A DNA stretch of 64,000 nt from Cycas panzhihuaensis (lineage: Eukaryota; Cycadophyta). The stretch spans positions 222,463,741-222,527,740 of the forward strand of contig CM041465.1 of assembly GCA_023213395.1 (NCBI GenBank), read 5' to 3'. The notes under the pieces are model-generated. The model did no database searches. It saw only the letters and a program-made list of their open reading frames with translations, and had not been told where the DNA came from. Shown here in pieces: positions 11,871 to 22,466 of this stretch. Position 1 is the stretch's first letter. Each line of letters opens with the position of its first letter. The position numbers were made by a program, and so were the translations under genes.

Positions 11871-13041
11871 ACATTCGAGGAAAATGTGCATTTCAATATG
11901 AAGTGATAAATTTTAAGTTAATTCCATAATGACTTTGTTATGAGTTGAATAATTTAAAATTTTCTAATTTCAAGTTTAAGTCTATTTTATTTTCATAAGA
12001 AAAAAGTATATGATTGAAAAGAGTAATGAACCAATCTTCTTATAATTTAGAAGCCCTTTTTGTCTTTATGGTTTGCTCCTTATTTAATGATGACTTTCAC
12101 TCTTCACATCCCTAATTGTGAAATGGTGTGGTGCAATATCTCTAGTTGATAATATAGAGACAATAGTGTGTGATAATAATTTTTAGGGAGAAAACAATTT
12201 TGTGGTCTTTTAAAAGGGCCTTTTATTCATGTGATTATTAAAAAAAAGTGGAAGTCCTCCTAGATAAATTCCAACTCATGTGACTTTTATGTGTTGGGAG
12301 ACCAGGGGTTCACTTTTACCAAGCATATAGTGAATGTCTCATGAACATAATATCCCAAATTTCACGCTAACAAAGATGTGCAAGGTACACACTTTGAAAT
12401 ATGATCACATCATAAATTTTGAATCATATTTTGTCTAGGATAATATTTAAGGTATTTTCTAATTGATAAAAGCATTCAGCTTGCCCTTAGAAATCCTTAG
12501 AATTTATAGAACCGCTTCACCTTCCTGTTGTATACAGGACTCGTCTGGGATGTCAAACAGCCCTATGCTAAATTGCTCAACTCAATATCTAATTTTGTTT
12601 TATTTTAGCATTCTTCAGTCACTCATTGTTAGTAAATTTAATGTTTTTTATTGTAATCAATTATTGGAGAATTGCTCTCCTACTAAATCTGTGTTTTCTT
12701 AACATTGCAAACTCTTCCACAGTCGATTGTGGTCTACTTATCTCGATGCTCCTACGGTCGACTGATGAACAATTACGTTGTGGAGTCTGTCAAAAGATAT
12801 ACTTTCATATCCTTATTTTATAAACTAATTTATGTACTTCGATGGAACAAATACCGCATCAAACAACGAACCGTAATTTCTTATGATATTTATTGGGCGA
12901 GATCACATAAAACAGAGCTAGAATTTACACCATTACAACAACAGAGGTTACCTGTCTGCACTAGAGAATTGTGCCAGTTTTGTTACTTCATTTGACGCAG
13001 CAGCAGAACGGAAAAAGGATTTGATGTTTACTCCACAGGAA
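11871..13041. other. Intergenic, 3' flank of the LRR-RLK
   Basis: No coding sequence or repeat recognised. Short open frames here have no recognisable domains. It contains the candidate poly(A) signal at 12889-12894. Confidence 0.5.
12889..12894 (-). terminator. Candidate poly(A) signal of the LRR-RLK
   Basis: AATAAA on the minus strand, about 148 nt after the stop codon. Spacing is normal for a plant 3' UTR; inferred only. Confidence 0.4.
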
Positions 13042-16000
13042 CTACTGTGTGGAAGAAGTTTGGCTATTAGATGCTTCTCCATTGTTCTTCTGTATTACAG
13101 TCCTACTATCTAACAAGGACCATATATCTGTGGGGAATTTGGAAGCCCCTATATTTGTTATTCCAAGAAATGTTGCTCTGACACTCTCCAACAGTCCCGC
13201 CACGTCTCTCATATTCGGTCTTTCTCCAGGTGATTGTTTTGTGCACAACAAACCCACGAGTATGAGTTCCGTAACACATTTGTACACGCTGTGCCCGTCT
13301 ATTCCTTCCTCACTCACATTTATCAGCAGGCTACCGTCAATAACATCCAGCAGTCTATCAGGAAATGCCATTCTCACCCATTTCTGCAGGTCCAATCCTC
13401 CTACAAACATCTCACTGGTGGGCCGCCTTCTGGTCAGCATCTCCAATAACAGAATGCCAGAGCTGTAAACATCCCCCTTTGTTGAAGCCCTTCCTCCTGA
13501 TCCGTACTCTGTATTCAAGCCATCATCTTCAAAATTTTATTCTAATACACGGGAGAAAAGCGAAAAATTGCGTTTTGATGATTTGAACCACAAAAGCAAA
13601 CCTGGGGCAATGTAGCCGATGGATCCTCGGAGTGCACGCGTTGAAGTGAAGGAATCCTCGGAGGCAGGACAAGTAATTCGAGCGAGCCCAAAATCCGTAA
13701 TGTGTGCCGTCATGTTGTCGTCTAAAAGCACGTTGCTTGGCTTCAGATCACAATGCAAAACATGAACATGAGAATCATGATGCAGGTATTCCATGCCATG
13801 GGCTATGTCTATGGATATGTTTAATCGGTTGAGCAAGCTCAATGAACAATCATTCCCATCTTCAATCTCGTTCCCGTCATCAGGATATAGATTCTTTTCC
13901 AAGCTTCCCTTTGGCATGAATTGAAGGACCAAAACTCTGAAATTAAGACTGGAACAGGAGGTTACGATTCTAACAAGGTTCCGGTGACGAATTCTCCTCA
14001 ATACCTTGCATTCCTTTTTGAAACTTCCATTGCGCTCTTCATCCTGCAAATTAAAAACCTTGACAGCAATCACCGTGCCATCCCCTAAAATCCCTTTATA
14101 AACTGATCCAAAACGACCGACTCCAAGCAGATTGGCCTCGCTAAATGCATCAGTTGCATGGATAAGTTGTTGATATGAAGTAAGAGGGAGTTCCCGTTTT
14201 AGTGCAAAGGTTTTCGGGAGATGTAGACTCTTTCTGCTCCAAAGCAGTCCTATAAGTAAAGGGCAGAGAATAAAAACACCAACATTCGCAATTGGTAGTA
14301 TCACTCTTTTCAGAGATGAATGGCCTGCTTGTTTCAAAAGGGGACAGGCAGGCAAGTATATCCGTGATCCACAAAGTCTGGGATTTCCCATAAATGATGC
14401 ATTGCTAAAATTTGCAAAATTCCATCCTTTTGGGACTTCTCCAGTGAGGTTGTCGTATGAGAAATTCAAGTGTGTAAGCATATGGAGTTTCTCCAGAGAC
14501 TTTGGTATGGTGCCCCACAACTTGTTGGAAGAGAGATCCATGTCTTGGAGACCTTTTATATTTCCAAGTGAAACAGGAGTTGGACCTTGCAATGCATTAT
14601 GGGATAGATTCAGATACTTTAATGCTGCGTAGCTTTCAAGTGCGCTTGGAATAAATCCAGTCAAGTGATTGGCAGAGATGTCTATGGCTTGAGTCATTAC
14701 CATTTTACCAATCTCTGGAGGCAGGGAGCCTCCGAGGGAACTGCTGGAGAGGTTGAAATAGAATAATAGATTTTGTAGACCTGCAACCTCTGGCGGTATG
14801 TTTCCATGGAGTCTGTTGTAGGACAGGTCGAGCAGTTCCAGACGCCAGCAGTTGCCCAGAGCTGCAGGTATGTTTCCTGATAATTGATTTTTTGAAAGAG
14901 TAAGCCTTCTGAGCTGATCGAGATGGCCAAGAGAATGAGGAATTGGTCCGGAAAGCATGTTTTCGTCAGGTGCCAATAGCCCTAAGCTTTGTAGTTGACC
15001 CATTTCGCTCGGGATGCTCCCTTGTAATTTGTCGTCGTTCAAATACAATCTTTCCAGCTTTTGGAGTCCTTTGAATTGGGATGGAATGCTGCCGCTGAAG
15101 AGATTGCTATCCAAACCCAGTGTTGTCAAATTGGTTAGATTGCCAATCTGGTGAGGTATTCTTCCTCCTAGATAGTTGTCTCCTAAGCTTAGGAAGGAAA
15201 GTTTGGTAGAGAGCTGGCCTATAGCAGAAGGCAAAACGCCAGTCAGTTGATTCAGGCCCAAGTTCAGCACTTCTAGGAGGGAGCAATTGATGAGATGTGT
15301 AAGAATGGGCAATTCGGTAGTGCTTCCGCTAACAAGTTGATTTCCCTGTAAGTTAAGCCATCGAAGGAAAGCCAACTTACCCAGCTCTATTGGCACCGTC
15401 CCGCTCAGCTGATTTTGGGATAGGTCAATTGCGGTGAGTTGGGAACAGTTGGCAAAAGAGTTTGGAATGTTGCCACTCAGCGGATTTAAGCCCAGATATA
15501 CTACTTGCAGGTTGGTGAGTTTGTCACCCAACTCCGACGGAATGCGTCCAATTAAGTCGTTGCCTGCTAAAGACAAAAATTGGAGAGAGGTGCAGTTGGA
15601 GAGGGAAGAAGGAATCGATCCTTCCAAGTAGTTCAGCTGCAAGACCAGCATTTTGAGATTTGTAAGACGACCTAATTCAGGCGGAATGACACCGTCGATG
15701 TGATTTGAACCAAGAAATAACCGGGTCAAGGTGGAGATATTTGCCGATGAAGAGGGAATGCTACCTGACACTCGGCTTTCCAAGATGTAAAGCACTTTCA
15801 AGCGGGCGAGTGTTCCAAATTCAGGGGGGATGACGCTGGACAAATTTTTTCCGCCCAATTCCAAATCAATCAAGGAGGGCATGTTGGCTAAGGAGGAGGG
15901 AATGGTGCCTGACAACCTATTTACTCCCAAACCAAGAAACTTTAGATTTGTGAGCAGGCCAACTTCGCAGGGAATGGGTTCACTGAGAGGGTTATACGAA

Positions 16001-16416
16001 AGAGAGAGCTGTCTTAAGCGGCGAAGGTATCCAAGCTCCTTTGGAATGCATCCGTAAAAGCTATTATTGAAAAGAAGTAATTGACGAAGGAATGACAAAT
16101 TGCCAAGGAAAGGGGAGAGAGAACCTTGTAGAGCCATATCTGTGAGGTCGAGAAGCACCACTCTGTCCCTCCTCGAGCTGCAAGTAACTCCGGTCCAATT
16201 GCAAAATGCAGTGCGATTGGGATTCCAATGGAGCATCACATTTTGGGGGTCGTAAAAGACGGAGGCTTTGAATTGCAAAAGAGAGTGTTGATCGGAAGCG
16301 TTGTTGAGGTGGGGATGCGAATGCGGATGAGGTGCAGACGATGGGAATGATAAGCGAATTGCAAAGGAAAAGGAAAATAGAAGAAACAACGACAATTTCA
16401 ATTTCAGGAGATCCAT
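13042..16416 (-). CDS. LRR receptor-like serine/threonine kinase, subfamily XII-like (non-RD)
   Basis: Probable plasma-membrane receptor. Joining exon 1 (16416-13602) and exon 2 (13508-13042) gives 3282 nt, 1093 residues, with no internal stop. Order: signal peptide (about 1-25), LRR N-terminal cap with CNWTGVTC, about 24 LRRs of the LxGxIP type (about 90-660), a transmembrane segment near 703-725, then the kinase. Kinase motifs are intact: P-loop GVGRFGSVYKG from 765, lysine in AVKVF (786), HCDLKPSN (888-895), DFG (908-910) and APE across the splice junction. Cysteine before the catalytic aspartate marks it as non-RD, as in FLS2, EFR and Xa21, which sense microbial patterns. Ligand unknown. 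The start is the first ATG and directly precedes the signal peptide. It is flanked only by retroelement and repeat DNA. Confident in family, not in ligand or orthology. Confidence 0.93.
13509..13601 (-). other. Intron of the LRR-RLK (93 bp, phase 1)
   Basis: Donor G|GTTTGC at 13601 and acceptor ACAG|AG at 13509. Removing it joins CCA G and AG TAC to encode P-E-Y, completing the kinase APE motif, whereas reading through gives an unrelated tail and a stop. A single intron in the kinase domain is common in LRR subfamily XII genes. Confidence 0.92.
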
Positions 16417-16540
16417 ATCACCCCCTCAATTTGCAGCCCAACCGATGTTTTTCACCTTCGATCGCTCCAACCTTAGAACACACACGGTTTGACTCACACT
16501 GAGGATTTTTATCAATCTTCGAGATGCAGTTATTCTCCAC

Positions 16541-16752
16541 AATTCGTTTGATTTTATAGGACTTAGTAGGTAATTAGTATGAATATAGACTATAGAATTA
16601 TAAATATGGATTGTTTTTCAACAATTTATCTTATATTACATGACTTTTGCATAACCACAATTTTTTTGTTTTTCAACAATTTATCTTGTGTTATATGACT
16701 TTTGCATAACCACAATTTTTTAGTCATAAAGATATTTATATTATATTATACT
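16541..16752. repeat. Partial copy of the 300 bp AT-rich repeat in the LRR-RLK promoter
   Basis: 'gattttataggactt...ggtaattagtatgaa' matches 'aattttataaaactt...ggtaattagtaatgaa' in the array at 17671. 'caacaatttatcttatatta' followed by CATGACTTTTGC matches the array too. The latter segment is itself duplicated in tandem here (about 16614-16660 and 16671-16716). Confidence 0.65.
16552..16558 (-). promoter_or_regulatory. Candidate TATA box of the LRR-RLK
   Basis: TATAAAA on the minus strand (context CCTATAAAATC), about 136 nt upstream of the ATG. It lies in a stretch resembling part of the approximately 300 bp repeat at 17388-18208. Confidence 0.45.
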
Positions 16753-17387
16753 AGTGCAGACTATCAACAGTCTCTGAGCGCCGATAGGCGTATTTGTAGT
16801 GTTCCCCTTCCCTCCTTTGTTTGCATACTCGATGTTGTAGTGCAAGCAGCATTGAAATCGTGGCAAATAAAAAAATTTGGTTGTGGAAAGGTGTTTTATC
16901 CCTGTCCATGTCATGCATTTATCCATTCTGCCATTGCCACGCTCATTGTTAGGCATTTCAAAAATCAAATTTCAGAGTCCAACGCTAACTGTCTCCTTGC
17001 CCAATAAGATCTTCACTGCCTTCCTAATTTTATCGTGCATTCTTTTACCCTTCCCGTTCAAGTTGATCTAACACTGATGTAATTACATCTATCGAATCGA
17101 ATCGCCTTCGATTAAGCGGAAGTGTAATGAAGTTTTTAGCGGGTGACCTTCCGGATTTGTCAACCGCTCTCACCATTTCCTTTACAATATCACAGTCCCA
17201 GTAGTGCAGGTCCGATTCTACTATATAATGTAATAACATTTTTGCCTTGGAAAAACGTTTTTGCGTTTTTTTTTTTCTTTTCTTTTTTTAAATGGGATAT
17301 ATGGGAGTAAAGTGGGAGGATTGAGGCCACACTCCCCACTCCCTCGCCGAAGTTGTCTGAGGGCACCTATCAGCGCAATTATTAATA
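16753..17387. other. LRR-RLK upstream intergenic sequence
   Basis: More GC-balanced than its surroundings. No gene, LTR or domain recognised; short open frames on both strands look like chance. Confidence 0.4.
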
Positions 17388-18208
17388 TTTTTTATTAACT
17401 TTTAAGATGTATATTTTAAATCATTCATTTAATTTTATAAGATTTTTATACGTAATTATTAACAAAAATAGATTTCAAATATCTTTCCACAATCTATATG
17501 ACATTTATGTCTAGTTACTTATTCATATACACTCTTTATATCACTTTCAAAATATACTTTCTTTCAACAATTTATTTTATAGTACATGATTTTTGTGATA
17601 ACCATAACTTTTTCACAAAAATCATCTATATTATATTGTATTTAGTTAATTAATTGTTAATATGGACTAATTTTTTATTAACTTTTAAAATACTAATTTC
17701 TTTTTTCCATGATTCATTTAATTTTATAAAACTTCGCAGGTAATTAGTAATGAACGTGGACCTTATATAACTCCCCACAATTCACATGACATTTGTTTCC
17801 AATTATTATAAATGTAAACTCTCTAAATCACTTTCCAGACACACTTTCTTCAATACTTTATCTCATATTACATGACTTTTGCAATGACCACAACCCCTTA
17901 ACAAAAATCATTCATATTATATTATATTATATTACTTTTTATTAATTAATTATTAATACGAACTAATTTTTTATTAACTTTTAAAATGTACTTTTTTTCC
18001 ATAATTCATTTAATTTTTAAAGACTTTTATAGTTATTTAGTATTAAACATAGACTTTATATAACTTTCCACAATTTATATGACATTTATGCCCAATTATT
18101 TATAAATGTAAACTCTTTATATCACTTTCAAAATGTACTTTCTTTTAATAATTTATCTAATATAACCCTTTGGTAAAAATCACTTATATTATATTATATT
18201 ATATTATG
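17388..18208. repeat. Three tandem copies of a ~240-300 bp AT-rich repeat
   Basis: Units at about 17388-17670, 17671-17967 and 17968-18208 each begin TTTTTTATTAACTTTTAA. They share ATTCATTTAATTTT, the blocks TATATGACATTTATG and TATATCACTTTC, and end in an (ATATT)n run. Divergence between units is substantial, so the array is old. Confidence 0.75.
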
Positions 18209-18784
18209 AATGTAGGTCCATGGCAAATAATTGCCACAAAAATAAATTATCATTAACATTATTTCACTAGATACTCTTCTTTATTTATTTTAAAATTTCA
18301 TCTTTAACATCACTAATGTCATAATAAGAGTTTGTTTATAATTTAAATAAATGTATTAGTGGTTTATTTGTATTATTTTTATGTGTGATGTAATAATCAT
18401 GTTTATATGATAATTTAGGTATTGTTACCTAAAAAACTAATAATAACACCTAAGCAATAATTTTTACAATGATGTCATCACACTGCATATCTATACTTTT
18501 GCACTTTATCCATATTATAAGATTTATCTTTAGATAATTATTTTTTCCACAATGACTTGTTATACAGGTGTTTAAATTGAAATGAACATTCATGCTAAAT
18601 TATGCTTTTACAATCCTATTATTACACCTATTTCTATGAAATATATATTATAACTTTATATGAAAGGTACCAAGATTATTTTGCATAGATATCATCTTCT
18701 AGATATATGAAATGTTTTCTATTATATTATCAAAACCAATGAGTACTTTCAAGATCCTTATTTTGATGGTTGTACTTTAGTGGG
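18209..18784. other. AT-rich intergenic sequence
   Basis: No gene or repeat recognised. It is the left flank of the element inserted at 18785. Confidence 0.4.
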
Positions 18785-19067
18785 TGTTAGGTATAATGTT
18801 CATTATGTGCACAAAGAACCTTAGGACTACATGAACCGACTATAACTAATATATGACAAGGTATGCTTATTTTATTTTTGGTTTATTATTATTTTATGAT
18901 TTTGAATTGTGTCAGTTAAGGCGGGCTTCTGCCCGCCTCCTAACTTATAAATTATATGGGTGTAATACCCTGGTGTTCATTAACACCACCTCAAATATAA
19001 ATTTATTAATAATTTTCAATATGGGTTAAATTATTTTCCTGCTCTACTCTGTCCTCAATGTCTCTCA
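18785..19067 (+). repeat. 5' LTR of element E
   Basis: 283 bp, TGTTAG...TCTCTCA. Matches 22179-22461 along its length. It contains a perfect 8 bp-stem hairpin at 18919-18938 (AGGCGGGC, TTCT loop, GCCCGCCT) that is degraded in the 3' copy. Confidence 0.9.
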
Positions 19068-19069
19068 TT

Positions 19070-19082
19070 TGGTATCAGAGCC
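19070..19082 (+). promoter_or_regulatory. Primer-binding site of element E
   Basis: TGGTATCAGAGCC, an exact match to the standard plant initiator-tRNA-Met primer site of copia elements, two bases after the LTR. Confidence 0.9.
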
Positions 19083-21512
19083 TTTTAATTTACTCTTTGG
19101 TGGCACTGTCAACCCATTTGTCAATTTACAAGCATATCTTGGGCATTACTATGATTAATTTTCAAATATCTGGCTCTCACAACTTTCTTTTTTTTAAAGA
19201 AATATTTATCCTTCATGAGATTCACTAAGAAGCTCTTTCTTTTCAACAAAAGGTTAACGAATTGTTGTAACAACTACAAAGCATACAAGAGTATAAATGC
19301 AAGGTATGATTTTTTTATTTGGTTGACTGAGTAAAAGGTGAATCTTCCAACGTTCTCTGTGTTCTCCGTTCTCTGTGGCTGTTTGTTTTTGCTTCGCATG
19401 CTCGCTTCTCCATCTTCCTTCTTGCGTGGTGACGTGGCAACCTGGCTCTCCCATATTCCCTACTCTGCGTGACTATCCTAGGTCCCCATACTCTCTTGCA
19501 GGCCTCATCCATAAATTATCCAATTTAGCAGTAGCCTAAGATCCCAGTTAGAGTCTACATCTGTATGATCTGCCTCTTCATAGGTAGGCATGGTAGAAGA
19601 CATTAACGTCTATTAAAACTTATTACTATTTATTTAAGATTGTTGTCGCATGTGAGGAGAAGGATCTGGCAGATCATTTAGAGAACTAGATGCCATTTCG
19701 ATCGTGAAGTCTATATATAGTTAAGCATTATGGCTGTAAATCAAAACTGAGTACACATTCTATAGCCATTTAATATTCTATGTTTGTAAGACCAGAATTG
19801 TATGGTTATTCGATTCCATTTTCATGAAAGCGAGCTCATAGATGATATTTTCTTCTTCTTTTCTTTTATTTTTTTAATATATATTTATATATTTTGACGT
19901 TTGATTCGTGTACCCTCTCCATGGAAGGGATCGATATGTTTCTGATCAATTTATTATTATTTTTTATGTAATTTTTGATCTATATTATTCACCTATTAAT
20001 GTGTGAGTATATTTCATTAATTTATTTATTTTTTCAAATGTTTAGGTAAATTAAACTATATTCGATATTTTTTGAAGTCCATATGATTAGCCCCTCTTAG
20101 CATTAACCATTGGTCCTATAATATGTCCATGTGATTGTGACCTTTTATAAAAAGAGGCAGACATGAAAATTTAATTAATCATTTTTAATATTTTTTTGGT
20201 TTTAAAACATTTAACTATATTTTATATTATTTCTTGTCTATTAGACCCCCTTTGACCCTAGCCGGTAGTTCCGTTGAGGCCCCATATGACCTCATTTTTT
20301 AGATTTGGGGGTAGATTTGAAAATCCATTAGGGTGAATTTAATAATTTTGGATTTACAAAATTATGTATTTTTTAATAAATTTTCAAGTCCGTAACCCCC
20401 TTTACTGGTCAACGAGTGGTCCTATCTGTTGTCCAAGTGACCGAGGGCCTCACTCAAAGGGGCTTAACTATCCCCCCTATTTAATTTTTTTACTATAAAG
20501 AGGTCTTTCCACAGTTTTGATTATAACTTTTGATCCAGGAGTCCGTTTTTTGAACAACTGGATCCGTTGGAAAGATAAATTAATAATCTACATACTAAAG
20601 CTATTTGTATTATGATTTGAAGTTGCCTTATATGAGTTTAAGGTTGTTAAAGTTAGCCATTCCATTTGACCCTAGTTTGAGCATTTTGCAACAATTCTAA
20701 GCTATTTTATTATTTCATTCAAGTATATTTACATGTTATTGAGATAATAATCTATTGTTGACTAATTTTACTTGATTTTTAGAGGCTCACATCTAATTTC
20801 TTATAGTTTTTAGTCAAATTTGGCCTCTTGAAGGAGAAGAAGATGTTTGGATGCTAATCTCATAAACTAGTACTGTCTAAACCATGATCAACTCTACTTT
20901 AAAGCTATGTTTCATTTTAAAATTCATTTACATTACTTTAAAGCTTATATCAAACTTATTTTCCTCATTTAAGGGTTAACTTAATTTTTTTTAAAGCATA
21001 TTTAAAGTATATTCAAGGCCGAAATAAAAGTACATATTTAAAGGCTATACTTAAAGCATATTTTGTAACTTTTTACAACTTAAAAAGGGCTCATATAAAA
21101 GTGAATTTGTTGCTCATTTATTTTTAATTTATTCATCTATACATTGAAGCTCATAACAGGCTCACTTTGCTTATCATTTATTAATCATTTTGTCTCTTTT
21201 AAAGATCAGCTAAGGTTCCTTTATTGCATTCAAAACTTCATTTAGAGTGCATCGTATATTGCATGTTTATAAGATCCTTCAAAAGCTATTTTATTACATA
21301 CTATTTTAGAGCTTATTTGAATCATTTTTTAAAAGTTTACTTGTTTTATATATATTTCATTCAAGAAGGTGCATTCATTTAACATACATTTCATTTAAAT
21401 AGATATATCTTTCATTTTATTATCAAGTTATGTTTTTATTTGATATTAAGGATTCTTATTTGATTAATAAGACCACATATTTTTCTTTGGATTATGTATT
21501 AAAGTGTTTATA
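19083..21512 (+). other. Long non-coding leader of element E
   Basis: No coding potential. Degenerate internal repeats of a block containing 'ccccct...ggtcct...tgtcca(a/t)gtga' occur near 20090-20150, 20245-20300 and 20393-20465. Related blocks occur in element 1 (reverse strand, 1950-2300) and at 54454-54720. The segment 20880-21450 is rich in AAAGCTYATTT words. Confidence 0.55.
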
Positions 21513-22170
21513 ATGATAATAAATCTTAGTACTACAAGTATACCTATATTTGATAGAACTAATTTTTAACTTTAGAGAAATTTAATGAAATCATATTTTA
21601 TTACTAATAATCTTTGAAAATTTGTGAATGATGGTTATAACGAAGATGAATAAAACTTTAAAGAAAACAAAACATTATTTTTAATATTTTGTGCATTAGA
21701 TGACCACACATTCTCTAGTATAAGTGAGATAACCACATCAAAGAATGCATGAGACATTTTAGAATTGGTTTATGGGGGAGCTACTACAAAATTAGAAGAA
21801 ACTAAATATATTGATGATGTTTTATATGCGGGACAAATGTTAAAGTACGATAACAATGATGTATTTGATAATGTTGTATGTACCATTGATGACTCTAACA
21901 AAGTTGATGATCACTCCAAGGTAAAAGATGAAGAAGATAAATAAACTAATGAAGCCAGACCTATTCGTTTAAATCAAATTTGGAAACCACATGAGTCTTA
22001 TATTCTTGAAGAGGTTATCGTTACAAAGACATTAATAAGGGATGGTGATATGGGATTAGTCTACAACATAGCAAAGGAACAAGTAACATATCTTCTTCCT
22101 AAAGTCTTTATAAGGTTCAAATTCCATAAATTCAAGGAGAAGCTTGGTATTATACATAATGAACATTATG
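21513..22170 (+). pseudogene. Copia gag N-terminus joined to RNase H C-terminus (element E)
   Basis: From the ATG at 21513 a Gag-like start (SIPIFDRTNF) leads to FVNDGYNEDE and SSISEITTSKNA (about 21725). After a linker with YIDDVLYAGQM-like sequence and an acidic stretch, the end at about 22070-22165 resembles copia RNase H C-termini (PKVFIRFKFHKFKEKLGII). Protease, integrase and RT are absent. The linker aligns with that at 500-690 on the minus strand, so both elements carry the same deletion. Stops and a frameshift make it non-coding. Confidence 0.7.
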
Positions 22171-22178
22171 GGGAAGAA

Positions 22179-22461
22179 TATTAGGTATAATATTTATTAT
22201 ATGCATAAGGGACTTTAGGACTATGTGAGTTGACTATAGTTGACATATGGCAAGGTATGCTTATTTTATTTTTGGTTTATTATTATTTTATGATTTTGAA
22301 TTATATTGGTTGAGGTAAGCTCCCATCCATCTCCCAAACTATAAATTATATGGGTATAATACCCCATTATTCATTAACACCACCTCAAATATAAATTTGT
22401 TAATGATTTTCAATATGGGTTGAATTATTTTCCTACTCTACTCTATCCTCAATGTCTCTCA
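22179..22461 (+). repeat. 3' LTR of element E
   Basis: 283 bp; starts TATTAGG (first TG decayed to TA), ends TCTCTCA, then the GTGGG duplication. Confidence 0.9.
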
Positions 22462-22466
22462 GTGGG

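Larger units (their letters stand above)
18785..22461 (+). mobile_element. Non-autonomous Ty1/copia-type LTR element (element E) with perfect TSD
   Basis: LTRs 18785-19067 and 22179-22461 flank a 3.1 kb interior. The five bases outside are GTGGG on both sides (18780-18784 and 22462-22466). A perfect TGGTATCAGAGCC primer-binding site follows the 5' LTR. The interior holds a long non-coding leader, a gag N-terminal relic and the RNase H C-terminal end; the rest of Pol is missing. It has the same architecture as element 1 although the LTRs look unrelated. Confidence 0.9.

Noticed and set aside
13049-13586. Plus-strand open frames opposite the LRR-RLK (also 14402-14632, 15434-15631, 15830-16057)
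   Set aside because: Shadows of a well-supported coding exon, with no domain of their own.
13537-13601. Continuation of the exon 1 open frame past the APE motif as a 959-residue truncated kinase
   Set aside because: This tail is the intron read through. Canonical GT-AG splicing restores P-E-Y-G and the rest of the kinase domain.
17388-18208. CRISPR array or other prokaryotic repeat system
   Set aside because: Contiguous diverged repeat units of 240-300 bp without spacers in plant nuclear DNA.
19254-19512. Minus-strand overlapping frames of about 65 residues in the leader of element E
   Set aside because: No recognisable motif; located in non-coding leader sequence.
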